A stretch of 64,000 nucleotides of DNA, taken from NCBI RefSeq assembly GCF_035083965.1, contig NC_089724.1:17850410-17914409 (forward strand), read 5' to 3'. Of this stretch, positions 1-10,700 are shown one piece after another (the stretch's first letter is position 1; every line of letters starts with the position of its first letter). A program made the translations under genes and the position numbers. The DNA comes from Branchiostoma lanceolatum (lineage: Eukaryota; Chordata; Leptocardii; Amphioxiformes; Branchiostomatidae). The notes below the pieces were generated by a model that had not been told where the DNA came from, ran no database searches, and was given only the letters and a program-made list of their open reading frames with translations.

Positions 1-114
1 TTTGCTTGAGTGGAAAATACCTGATGGAAATAGATAAGATAGATTGTACCACGCCAGTCAGGTTTGGGGGTACTACTACTAAGTACATGGATATAACAGA
101 CTTAAAGTTCCCTC

Positions 115-345
115 AGGCCACACCATTTTAATTTCTTGGTTAACAGAATTTTTAAAAAAAGGCTAGGTTGGAAAATCATCAGGAAAACAGAATATCAGAG
201 GAAAGTTTGTACTTTGGTGCACACAATTTCAGGGATTGAACAGGGTCAGGTGCAAGTTTTCACCCCAGCCTTCTGTTTTCATGATTTTTTTTTTGCTAAA
301 ATCAAAAAAAAAATCTGTTAACCAAGAAATTAAATGATGTGGCCT
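115..345. mobile_element. MITE family 1, copy 1
   Basis: About 230 bp bounded by inverted repeats of some 33 bp: the left end reads AGGCCACACC then TTTCTTGGTTAACAGA, and the right end is its reverse complement. The interior has no coding capacity. It lies in the intron that follows the last visible PEBP exon. Related copies are at 20274-20512, 6561-6747 (degenerate) and 27638-27726 (rearranged). Confidence 0.75.
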
Positions 346-511
346 TAACTTAACTTAGACTTAGAGTAGATTGCAGCTATCTAGACCCTTTTTTCAGTAC
401 ATTTACACTTTGAATGTTTAGGGCCAACTTTACTGCAGATTATTTGGCTGTAAAATTTTTATCATACTTAGATCAATACCTTAACAAACAGTTTCATAAA
501 GCTTTAATTAC

Positions 512-3500
512 CTGTGTTGGGGTCAGCTCATTTCCAAAGTCAACAATAATAGTGTTGCCTTCATAAGTAACCTGAAACATTGACAATGGAACCATTTCAA
601 AAAGTAGGTTTGCTAGGTCTCAGTAATTGAGTATTAGGTCCCTGATTCAAATTTATTAAACAATGGAAGCATAGCAGCTACATTTGTACTGTCTATGCTA
701 ACATCATTTGATATCATAACAGTACAGAGAAAATATCAGGATTTCATACCAATAAATTGATTATTGAATAAAATGAAATCATGGTTCTAAGTTCTAACAA
801 TTTTACATCATCTTGATACTATAGTATGTTAAGTGTAATCTGTTTAACTCTGACTAAAACATTACTACACAACAACACATTGGGTAAAAAAAGAAGACCA
901 AAATGCCTTACTGCTGCTGTCTCTGTTGGGGGTTTGTCCACTATGTCAGGAACTATCCCGTTCTTAAGAAAGGCATCAGCAGCCATGTTTCCAGTCAGCT
1001 CCACTGGGACACTGGATACAAGGATTATAGAAGTACAGGAAAGCAAGGAGTTGAGAAACATTCTGGTTGCATATTACACCACAGAGCTAGTCGTAAACTA
1101 TATGAGATTACTCGAAAAATGGTACATATACCAAATGTGTTGTACTGTTATGTCCTGTGGAAATGACTAATCATATCCAGTTGTTTGAGTAATTGCTTTT
1201 TTGGTGTAACTAATTTTAATGGTTTAACAATAACATGATAACTATTGTTTGAGTCAAAGTCAATACTGTTATCATGTATGGTACTACTGGATAAAGAGTT
1301 ACTGGTTATGGGAAAGCTGGTGCATGCTAAAAGAGAGGAATAAGAGAAATATCAAGAATATGGGGACACCTGTGAAAGCATGGAAAGAAGCTTGGATGAT
1401 AGAGAAAGAATAGATACATGTATGAAATTTGCATTTTTGGCAGTTTCTGTCAGATGATTTGGGCAATTTTTAAACATGTACTTGTATCAACATGCAAGTG
1501 CTCTTGGCTGGTGTATTCTTCTTCAAGAAACATGGAGGTTATATTTTAAACAGCGTTTGTGTGTGACGTTATATAAAAAAAAAGCTACTAGGGGGCCCAA
1601 TCCTCCTACACCTCTCCAAGAGCTATCTGCCACTCAAACATCAAGACCACAGCATGTCCAGAATGCGAGGTATCAAAACTGGAAGTTCTGCTGCAGTATC
1701 CCAGAACGTTGCAGGGGCCCATTACTGAACTCAACCTTCATTTCCCCCATACCTACCCACATACCAAATATCATTAGGATCCATCCACAGTTTCTTGAGT
1801 ACAGAACTATCCACTGATACACACACAGGCAAACGGCACCTACAACTTTCTTGGCGGAAATAAGGAAATTCTATACATGCAAAACATGTAATCTATGGCA
1901 GGTGGAACATGTCAAACAAAAACCAAACATCCAAATAAGGGGCTAATTTGCATAACTAATACGAAAATGCCACAACTCCTCAGTGGTAGATGATGGAAAT
2001 TTCATACTTGCGACATGTTAGTACTAGCAAGGAAGTGAACATCACCATGCATAAAATCTACAAAAGCTCTGAATATTTCATGGAGGTGAAAGGTTACCGC
2101 ACCAAACTCCAGTATAGCAATTACCTTGACCTTGACCAATTCAAATTTGACCTTTAGCAGATTGGTGCCCATCAAAATCTAAAGGTTAATGACGTTACTA
2201 TTGGAGAATTGGGCCACTTCAGGACACCATCACCAAGACATCTCCAAAATCAATACAAAATGCATTCATTTTAGAGCTCTATGCAGAAGCTGGTAAAGGT
2301 TTAATTATGATTTAATTGCAATACTAATTGGAATCACCAGGGGGTGTTTTGTCCTCTCACCTGGCCCCAGGCTTTGAGCCTGACTTTCCCATCAACCTTC
2401 CCACACTGCCCTGGCTCCCTGAAAAAGATCATCACAAAACAGGGAAAGGGGATTCAAAGAACATAGGCATAGGTATAGGTATAGGAGGAATGATACCACA
2501 AAGTAAATGCAATTCAATAATAACAAAAGTGAGAATGAATCCAAAGAATATCAAATCCATTTTTGTATTTATAATGCAGCGACGTGTTATGCTAAATATA
2601 CGCAAAATGCACCGATTATGCTTATTTCTTATTACCGGTAATCAGTTTACCGTATATTCAATGGGAGATTTAGAACAGTTTGGGTTTAAGTCACTTTAAG
2701 TAATGCAGCAGATTATGCTCTACGGCAAAAAAGCATGCAGGTCCCCAACAATGTGCTTAATTGCACAAGGCTTCACTGTTCATTGCTCTACCATGTTTTT
2801 TTTTCATATCAATGTAATAACAATTACATGCAACATTTAAGAAGTTAACAAATGATGTCAAGTAACATCTTTTGTTGTTTCAGCAAGTGTAACAGTGGGG
2901 GTTCAAGCGCCTCCAACTGACCAGGCTAACTGGTCGTGACCTTTTAGCCTAGAGGTTAAGGCGTGCGTGCCTGTGATCTGGCCTCCGGTTTCGGCGTGAG
3001 TTCGAATCTCGGTTGGGATCACTTCTGTTTCTACTCGCTCCTTTGATTTGTTTCACTGGTTCCCACACCGGCCCTGTGAGCCTGGCAAACGTGTGCCACA
3101 CAGGGAAGATCGAACTCGGAGATTCGAGGACGAATCTTAAAAAGAAAAGGGGGAGTAGTGTAACAGTGGGGGTTCAAGGGCCTCCAACTGACCAGGCTAA
3201 CTGGTCGCGACCTTTTAGCCTAGTGGTTAAGGCGTGCGTGCCTGTGATCTGGCCTCCGGTTTCGGCGTGAGTTCGAATCTCGGCTGGGATCACTTCTGTT
3301 TCTACTCGCTCCTTTGATTTGTTTCACAAGGACTTTAGTCTGTTGTTGGAATATTCTTTGTTAAGAAGTTGATAAATTATCGGTTTCAACTAAAGACAAA
3401 ATCATAGATGATGGAGGATAAGGGAAGTGGTATCTATTTGACCTATAACCCACTCCCCCTTCATATATCATATGTATTAAACGTTATGTTATTGTTGGGT

Positions 3501-4046
3501 TACAAGGTAACGCCCTCCTCACGGCTATGCAGTAAAATCATGGGCGATTGGAACAGCACACTTGCTTTAAGCAAGGAGGTTATATAGTCTATATAACCTC
3601 CTTGCTTTAAGCATGTTAGATTCCATCATGACAACCATGCTGCAAAATCTCACCTTCCACAAACCTGGTAACCATTCCTTACTCAGGGTTGTTTTACCGG
3701 ACACAGTCCTACAAAAGCAGAGGTTTTCTTTCTGAGAGCTCGAGCCTATCTTTCCGTAAAAATATTCCCTGGCGCGCGCTAATGAACTCGGCGGGCGGAC
3801 AACACTCCCAGCACCGTAGAGATACCTCTCACGGAGCTCACCTTGTTGCTGGTGTTGTTGTTGTTGCCCTTCCAAAATTGGAATATGAACGGCCCTGGCC
3901 CTTCCTCCAAACTGTCTGCCCCTCCTCTGTGCTTCCTCCTCTTCCTGATGATGATCTCGGAATATCAGCCGAGGAGTTCTCGTGAGAAGTCGGAAGAGCC
4001 GAGAAATCCCGAGAAGTACCGAAACCATCGCGAACGAGTTGCGCAT
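512..4046 (-). CDS. PEBP/RKIP-family protein, 5' part (partial, runs off left edge)
   Basis: Three exons in phase: 3842-4046, 912-1003 and 512-571, joined at GT-AG boundaries with phases 1, 0 and 0; the rest lies left of the window. Exons 2 and 3 together read VPDIVDKPPTETAAVTYEG and then VDFGNELTPTQ, the conserved N-terminal stretch of the phosphatidylethanolamine-binding family (Raf kinase inhibitor protein type), which binds phospholipid head groups and kinases. Exon 1 gives an Arg/Leu-rich, acid-poor leader (MRNSFAMVSVLLGISRLF) followed by an acidic, Arg-rich and Gln-rich stretch. The leader resembles a mitochondrial presequence, which is inference. Start: first in-frame ATG at 4046; the ATG at 4028 is the alternative and may be the real one, because an NRF1-like promoter site overlaps the first. 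The ligand-binding pocket residues are outside the window. Family call is strong; subfamily and localisation are unknown. Confidence 0.72.
1575..1860. repeat. Dispersed GGGGGCCCAA repeat, copy 1
   Basis: Shares ordered blocks with 36635-36985, 51530-51895 and 54865-55165: GGGGGCCCAA, then CTGCCACTCAAA, then ACCACAGCATGTCCAGAA, then GGAAGTTCTGCTGCAGTA, then CATACCAAATATCA and an ATCCATCCA block. In this copy and the fourth the end reads CTTCTTGGCG. Class is unknown; no coding capacity. Confidence 0.6.
2945..3009 (+). promoter_or_regulatory. Pol III-like A and B boxes in left terminal repeat
   Basis: TAGCCTAGAGG at 2945-2955 fits the tRNA A-box pattern, and AGTTCGAATCT at 2999-3009 fits the B box. 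The region between reads like D-arm, anticodon and T-arm sequence, but the acceptor stem does not pair well, so this is tRNA-like and not a tRNA gene. Confidence 0.55.
3216..3280 (+). promoter_or_regulatory. Pol III-like A and B boxes in right terminal repeat
   Basis: TAGCCTAGTGG at 3216-3226, a better A-box match than in the left repeat, and AGTTCGAATCT at 3270-3280 with the same 54-base offset. Both sets of boxes are therefore intact in the two repeats. Confidence 0.55.
3569..3607. repeat. Perfect 19-bp inverted repeat (hairpin)
   Basis: Arm AAGCAAGGAGGTTATATAG at 3569-3587, one loop base, then its exact reverse complement at 3589-3607. The arm sequence recurs in part near 9590-9610 and 14075, so it is probably a dispersed fold-back family. 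Confidence 0.7.
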
Positions 4047-4125
4047 GCGTGAATTGGCCACTCGTCAATCATATGACGTCACTTCCTTGTGATACTGGGG
4101 TTTCAAAATGGCGGAGGTGTTGTGA
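4040..4125. promoter_or_regulatory. Head-to-head promoter of PEBP-family gene and ZRANB1
   Basis: Palindromic NRF1-like site TGCGCATGCG at 4040-4049, full cAMP-response element TGACGTCA at 4074-4081, and a YY1-like AAAATGGCGG at 4105-4113. The two genes diverge from here: the PEBP reading frame starts at or before 4046 on the minus strand and the ZRANB1 transcript goes right. There is no TATA box, as is usual for NRF1/YY1 housekeeping promoters. Transcription start positions are inferred. Confidence 0.55.
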
Positions 4126-4791
4126 ACTGACCTTTGGGGGATTTAAAAGCCGAGAAAGCACTGTCCAAAACTGCGGATGAGGTGGACACAGACGGTACAA
4201 GCTCTCCACAGTACAGAAGAAGAGTGTCTCTGACAGCTGTCTGCCATGCATTGGTTAGTGCGCCTCGATTTGAAAGGGCCGAACGGGCCACATTCCTCGG
4301 TGTAAATTTTTCCACTACCAAAATAGTTCGCAAATCTGTTTTGTTTGGCTCCTAATATATCGAAGTCAGCTGCAGAAATGAGTTCAGATGCGACCCTTAA
4401 CTATTGTTTGTTTCCTTGCAGAAAGTGTTGTCGACAAAGCCCGAGGTCGGAAGGGAAAGATAGGTGCCGTGTTTGGTTCGTTCATTGAACAAAGTGGAAT
4501 TTTCCGTATTTGCTGTGGTATGTTTTGATGAGGTGTTGCCAGTTGACGATCGACAAGGTCAGTCATCCAAAATAGATCCAGAATATAACTCCGCACATAA
4601 TCCATCCGGAATAGCTTGTTGTGTGACAAGTCTGCATGGCAGGGTTTCCAGAGAGCGTCATATTTGGTAGCTGATGTGACTGAGTTGCTGATTGTGGAGA
4701 TAGTATCCCCTTTGTTCGAGTGGCAGAATCTGGTGGGCTTTGTTTTGGGGACGACTTGCTTGTGTAAAAAGGCTTCCTGTTCTCACCGACT
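4108..4791 (+). other. ZRANB1: ZRANB1 5' untranslated region, probably two exons
   Basis: A good acceptor (TTTCCTTGCAG) ends at 4421, so an exon from 4422 runs into the coding exon. The upstream exon probably begins near 4100 and ends near 4253 at a weak donor (TTG/GTTAGT). It contains a five-codon upstream ORF at 4108-4125. Boundaries are low confidence. Confidence 0.4.
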
Positions 4792-7700
4792 ATGTCTCAA
4801 CCTGACCCTGTCGATGCAAAATGGAGCTGCGACTACTGTACATACGAAAACTGGCCATCGGCACAGAAGTGCGCCATGTGCCATGGAACGAAACCTCCGC
4901 AACTCATCGCAGAGGCAGCGGAACGTGAAATACGACAAGAGCGAGATGCTGCACGCGAAAAGGAGAGGGACCTCGACATATATGCCGCAGCGAGCTCGCC
5001 TGCCTTGTTGATTTGCCCCACGAGCAGTATAGGCAGTACTACTAAAGTGACGAATCAAGAGGACAAGAACCTTTTAGACAAGAAAAAATGGACATGTAAA
5101 GCATGCACCTACCTCAACCAGCCTAAAGCAGTCAAGTGCACTGCATGTCTAGCGCCACGCAAGAAGTTGGCCCTTCCACCTGTGACTCAGGGTTCCGAGC
5201 CCAACAACGACCTCTTAGCAGCAAAAGCGCAATCTCGAACAAGTACGCCTCTTATACCGGGGTCTCCAGAGGCTACCAAAGCAGCAAACAATGACAAAAA
5301 CAAAGCTGTATATAACTCATCTAGGACAGTTGTGAAATGGTCTTGTAGTGCCTGTACATATGAGAACTGGCCCAAATCTTCAAAATGTGTGCTCTGTCAT
5401 ACTCCACGCCACAGAAGTCCGGAGCAGAGTCCCGGTAACACATCAAACATACACGACCACGATGCAAATAACCGGCGGGGGTCAAATTACCGCCGTCGCT
5501 CTCCACCATCCTCCGCACGATCGCCTACAGAGGCAAATGTCGAAATCGAGCTGGCGTCCGCGTCTGCATCTGCCGGTAACAACCAGCAGGAGGAACGGCG
5601 TCTCCGTCTGATACGGAACAGGATGCGCCAACAAGACTGGCTGTGGCTGAACGCGTGCGTCGGCGTGGTAGAAGGCGACCCACAGCCCGTCCAGGTGTTT
5701 CTGTCGTCCGGCGGTGACCCCGCTCGTCAGCTGACGTATGACGAGTGTTTACTCCTAGATCGTCCTAGTGCTTTTGATGTTGGATATACTCTCGTTCATC
5801 TTGCCATTCGCTTTCAAAGAGAAGACCTCCTGGCAGTGTTACTGACCTCCACAGAAGTTGCCTCACATGCGGTTAAGAGGGTTCCGTCCCACGTGAGCCC
5901 GGACTGTGCTGCGGACATTCGGCGAGAAGTCGCAGGAGGTCTGCGTCAGAGGAAAGGAGACTTCCCCTGCTACTTCTTGACCGAGATGGTGACCTTCGCA
6001 CTTCCAGCAGGTGAGGAAAAGTAGTTCACTTGCGTAAAGTGGTTATATTGATAAGTTTACGTATAGCATATTAATGGCCAGTAACAAAAAACACAGCTTT
6101 TGAGTTTTCTTAAAACAACAGTATGAAACAGATTTACACTACATCATATTTCTTTCAATCCATTCCTAATCAACTATTGACCATGTCATAATTTTGAATT
6201 GATAGCATGTAACAAAAAGGAATTACAACTTATGGCATTTCCACATCTGTTATGCAAATGTTTATTTAATTTGCTTGAGTCAGAGCCATAAGTTATGTAT
6301 GTCCGGATAATGGAAACTTCAACAACTAAAACAAGAATCTTAAGCATTATGTAAAAATCATAAAAATTCTCTGTGCATTATGTAAGGTATCATATTTCTT
6401 CATCCATTATGTAAATGACATTCTTATTTGCATCAATTGCATGACATATATATTAAGCAAGATTTGTCCCTAGACCCTACCTAAAGGCTAAGCTATATAC
6501 ATCAGGTCTAACTGTGTAAAGAATGTTTTAATGTGGCATCAGTTTGATTTTCATAGATTGAAAACAATTTTGCTGAACAGAAATATCAACACAGACTGAG
6601 GTCAAAGTTTGTACCTCAGTACACAGTTTCAAGGACAGAATGTAGTCAGATGGAAATTTACCCCCAACACTCTATTTTCACCTTGACCTCTTGCTAAATT
6701 TTAACTTTGAAATGTCAGAGAACCAAGAAGATAAGCTGGTATGGCCTGTTGTATAGAATGTACATTTACATATAGGAAAAAGATGAGAAAGTAAAAGTAA
6801 AAGACTCTTGTCGAGTAGTACTACAATGTACATACATGTACTTTCCTTTTCACTAGCACTTGAGCAATAGTTGGACTTACCCGTATAAGCTTTCCATATA
6901 TGGTTAGCCATATTGTATGACATGTGGTGTTTTCATGGGTTTATGATTTATTGATTTGATTATACACAGGGTCACCCCTCACGGTGGAGTGTGTTATTAT
7001 GGATATTATAGCTCAAGTCAACTCAGTCATTAAGTAGGAGAGTTTTTGCATGTGCCCTGATGCTAGTCTTTGTAACACAAACTCTAGTCTAGATCTTACT
7101 GTCCAGTGCTCTATGTAGCCCTGGGGGGCCTGACCAGTGGGAGGTCTGCTAGAAAGGTGATTTATCAGGCTAGCCAGGTTCCTGTAAAAACAATTAATAA
7201 ATTATGTTGAACCCTATAAGATTCCCTGTCCAATTTGAGAAGTAGCTGGCAAACCCATACATGTACAAGGCCGTCCATTGCATCATCTTTGCATGGTCAT
7301 CCAATTGCATAGTGGTGTGGAAAGACTGGGTCCACCCAGTGGGTTCACCTGAGGTTGAATAATAAGTCTGAGACCATTATATGTATCCCTGTTGTTTATG
7401 GGTGTGCGTTCTTCAAGTGAAAGCGTAATTCCAGTTCACAAGTGACATTGAAATTGTTCACCTACAGAAGTTGAAGACCTTCCCTCAGCTGTACAAAAGC
7501 AGTTGTATGAAGAAATCTTGGACCAAGATGTTCAGAAAGGTAAGATTTGTCAGGCTCACAAGTAATCATTCTTTCTCTCACACATCCTGCTGTAGTATCA
7601 ACAACAGATGATTACATGTATGTTCCCACCCTATATATGTTTTGCATATTACAATATAACATTGTATCTTGCTCATTTCATTTCCAGCTCCTTGACTTGA

Positions 7701-10700
7701 TCAGAAATGGAATTTATGGATAGATCCATCAAAAATATTCTATCTATGCATGGTTACACATTCAGGTCATCAAAATACATGTCTAAACCAAATTTCAGGT
7801 TCGTCCACTTTTTACGGTAAAAATAGTCTTGTATTAACATGTACAGTACATGTGCCAATTGTATGTACATTTTGTGATGTATGTGGCATCATTTTAACAG
7901 TCTCAAGGTCTATATATGATACCCTGTAGGTCTGTTTTACAGAATGTATATTTTGTAAAGAAACAATGTGCTTGCTGTTGATTGACAGAATTGGAACTGG
8001 AGTCGGTGATCAACTGGAACTATGAGATCACAGACCGGCTGGGTAGCAAGCTGCACGCCTTGTGGAACCGGACGGCAGGGGACTGTCTCCTGGACTCCGC
8101 CCTACAGGCCACGTGGGGCGTGTTCGACAAGGACGCGACACTGCGTAGGGCGCTGGCAGACAGCCTGATGGAGTGCTCTACAAGGTTCGGTCAAGAGCCT
8201 TGTGTAGTCACCCTTCTTGCAATGCTGTGATTCTGTGTGAATCTTAAATGGTCGCGGTGGTTTTGTTATCGTGGTACCTCTCCACCACGAAATCATGACA
8301 CCATGAATTGTTGTTTTTGTGCTACATTATTGTTTTGACCTTGAACTTAAAACACTACAAAAACTTCCTTTCCACCCCACAAATTAAATCCCCGCAATGA
8401 TAATTAATGGATTTACAGTATATACATATTGCAGTATCGACACTTTGGCCAAGTATAAAGCGTTCCAAAAGGATACCATTCTTCTAGTAGGATCTGTGAT
8501 TGAAATAAGAATCTGATGTGTTCCATTTAAACATCATCTTTCAAATTGTGATCTGTAGATTCCATAACTGTATTTTTAACTGTGTTTTGCTGAATACTTT
8601 CTTTTTATTACTAGTTTGTGTTGTGAATGAATTATTAACAATCGTCATATGACTATCATCAAAGACACGATACATGTAGTTCATAAAGCTGAGTAGGCAT
8701 GTGTGAGAGGCCTGATTCAATGTTTTGGTCACAATATGTCGTTTTGGTATTTCACTCATGGAAAACTTTGTGTGTGTTTTCTCAGCTTCTATGCCCGTTG
8801 GAAGGAGTATGAGGCATGGCAGGCCCAGCAGCTCCACTTCACGCTGGATGAGTCCCAGTGGCAGCAGGACTGGGCCCTGCTACTCAGTCTCGCCTCACAA
8901 CCAGGTACAGCACTGGTATCATGAGATACATCTGTGTAGAGGGTATTCTTGTGACATCAGGGCTACCATATGAAGGACTTTTGTTTACTTGCATCTAAGG
9001 GAATTGTCAGCCTCAAATTCCAGCACAAGCATACATGTACGTATCTTCATGTTTTACGGGCACACTCTTAAATTTCCTTTGCTCTTCCAACCAGGAGACA
9101 GAGTGTGTTGATGATGAAACCCAAGGTTAAAAGAAAGATTGTGGATGAAAAGATATATTTGAATCCTATCAAAAGCTCTGTTCACTGTGAGTGTGAGCAA
9201 GTTGTCACAATGATAGATTGACTCCAGTATGGTGATGCAGACACACCAATAACGTGGATAATGTGAATAAGCTGATCGGACATCTATTTGCTTGATGCTT
9301 GATAGGTAGGAAGGTCGTGTAAAGAAATATGAGTTATGTAGAGATAAATAGAATGAATGATTCAATGAAGGAATAAATGAGTGATAGCTGTGATGAATGA
9401 ATGATAACTGTACTAAATGAACTTCCCCAGGTGCCGCACTGGAACAGACCCACATCTTCACCCTAGCACACATCCTACGTCGCCCCATCATTGTCTATGG
9501 TGTCAAGTTTTTCAAGAGCTTCCGAGGTGAAACACTAGGCTATGCAAGGTTCCAAGGTAAGTTATCTGATTGGCCGACATGGTTTAATCTATTTAGCCTC
9601 CTTGCTTTAGCCAATAAGTACATTTTAAGATCCTACCATCTTTTATAGCAATGGATGCTATGCTGTTTGCCATTGCAATATTTAAACTTCTAGTATTTTG
9701 ATTAGCAAAAATACTCTAAAGATACAACTGAAACATCAGTCCAAAAGCATCACCTCTACTCAGATGCTCTTAATCATTGTTTATCTATCCTGTAGGTGTT
9801 TACTTGCCGTTACTATGGGAACCCAGTTTCTGCTGGAAAAGCCCCATCTCCCTGGGCTACACCCGCGGCCACTTCTCTGCACTGGTTCCACTTGAACCTG
9901 AGTCGGACGACGTCGGAGCAGGGGCCAACCTCGACACTGAGAACAGTGTGCAGGTGTGCTTCCTCCCCCTCATGGATGCAGAGGGCAAGCTACTGCCCGT
10001 TCACTTTCTCACAGCACAGGAGGTAAGACTTACGGCTATAGTACTGCGCCACTGTCCTGTTGTAAAGGATCAAGAGTTCTGATCGTAGAGGGAATTCACA
10101 ATTGTAATCAGTTAGTCTGCAGCCAAACTGGTGTCATATATATATATATAGGATATTCTTAATTTCTGTTCAAGTTCTGAATGTTAATACTGCCAAAAAA
10201 ATCATTTGAAGGTGTTGTTTGATATACAAGTATGGATTGATATTGACTGATGTTTAAAAAAAAGACAAATTTCACAACAATGATTCAAAACTGGCCATAT
10301 CATAAGAAGCATGTTTAGTTGTATTAGATCCACAACACTATAAACATAATTTTTCCATCATTTCACAAATACTTATAGTTTCTTTAATAGCCCTCAGTGA
10401 ACACAGGAATATTGTAGTACTAGATCAAAGGAATGGTTGACACAACATTTGCTGAAAACTTGATTGTTGTTCTTTATCTTATATAAGCCTTTGTCTTTAC
10501 CTTAGACTTTTTTGCTATAATTACATGGCATTACTGCAAGCAAAAATGCAAAGAAAATGTCGTTTAGATTTTGGGCAAGTGAAAAGTTGGTTCAGGCAAG
10601 TAGATTTGGGCAAATGAATTTTTGAAAACTTGTCCAACCCTGGTGTACAGAGGTTTTGTTTATGGTGTGTCTGGATGTTTGTGCTCCTGGGTGTTTGTAG

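Larger units (their letters stand above)
2888..3326 (+). mobile_element. TRIM-like miniature LTR retroelement with tRNA-like LTRs
   Basis: Two direct repeats of 168 bp (2888-3055 and 3159-3326, four mismatches seen) flank a 103-bp interior. The repeats begin TGTAACAG and end TTTCA. The pair is flanked by the 4-bp duplication CAAG (2884-2887 and 3327-3330). One base after the left repeat comes TGGTTCCCACACCGG, in the position of a primer-binding site; just before the right repeat is a polypurine tract (AAAAAGAAAAGGGGGAG, within 3139-3155). There is no gag or pol. Each repeat also contains a tRNA-like A box and B box (entered separately). A tRNA-derived SINE dimer is the alternative, but it would not explain the ordered binding-site, purine-tract and TSD arrangement. 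Confidence 0.75.
1003..3841. other. First intron of the PEBP gene
   Basis: No coding exon recognised. It holds a copy of a dispersed repeat near 1575-1860, the TRIM-like element at 2888-3326 and a perfect hairpin at 3569-3607. The short open frames here lack splice support or homology. Confidence 0.5.

Noticed and set aside
2945-3280. Two tandem tRNA genes on the plus strand
   Set aside because: A and B boxes are present in both units, but the acceptor arms do not pair, the units are embedded in 168-bp repeats with LTR-style signals, and the two units share a single outer target duplication.
3567-4061. A 164-codon minus-strand protein read straight through
   Set aside because: A consensus donor at 3841 cuts it, and the part beyond 3842 loses any family resemblance; only 3842-4046 is used as exon 1 of the PEBP-family gene.
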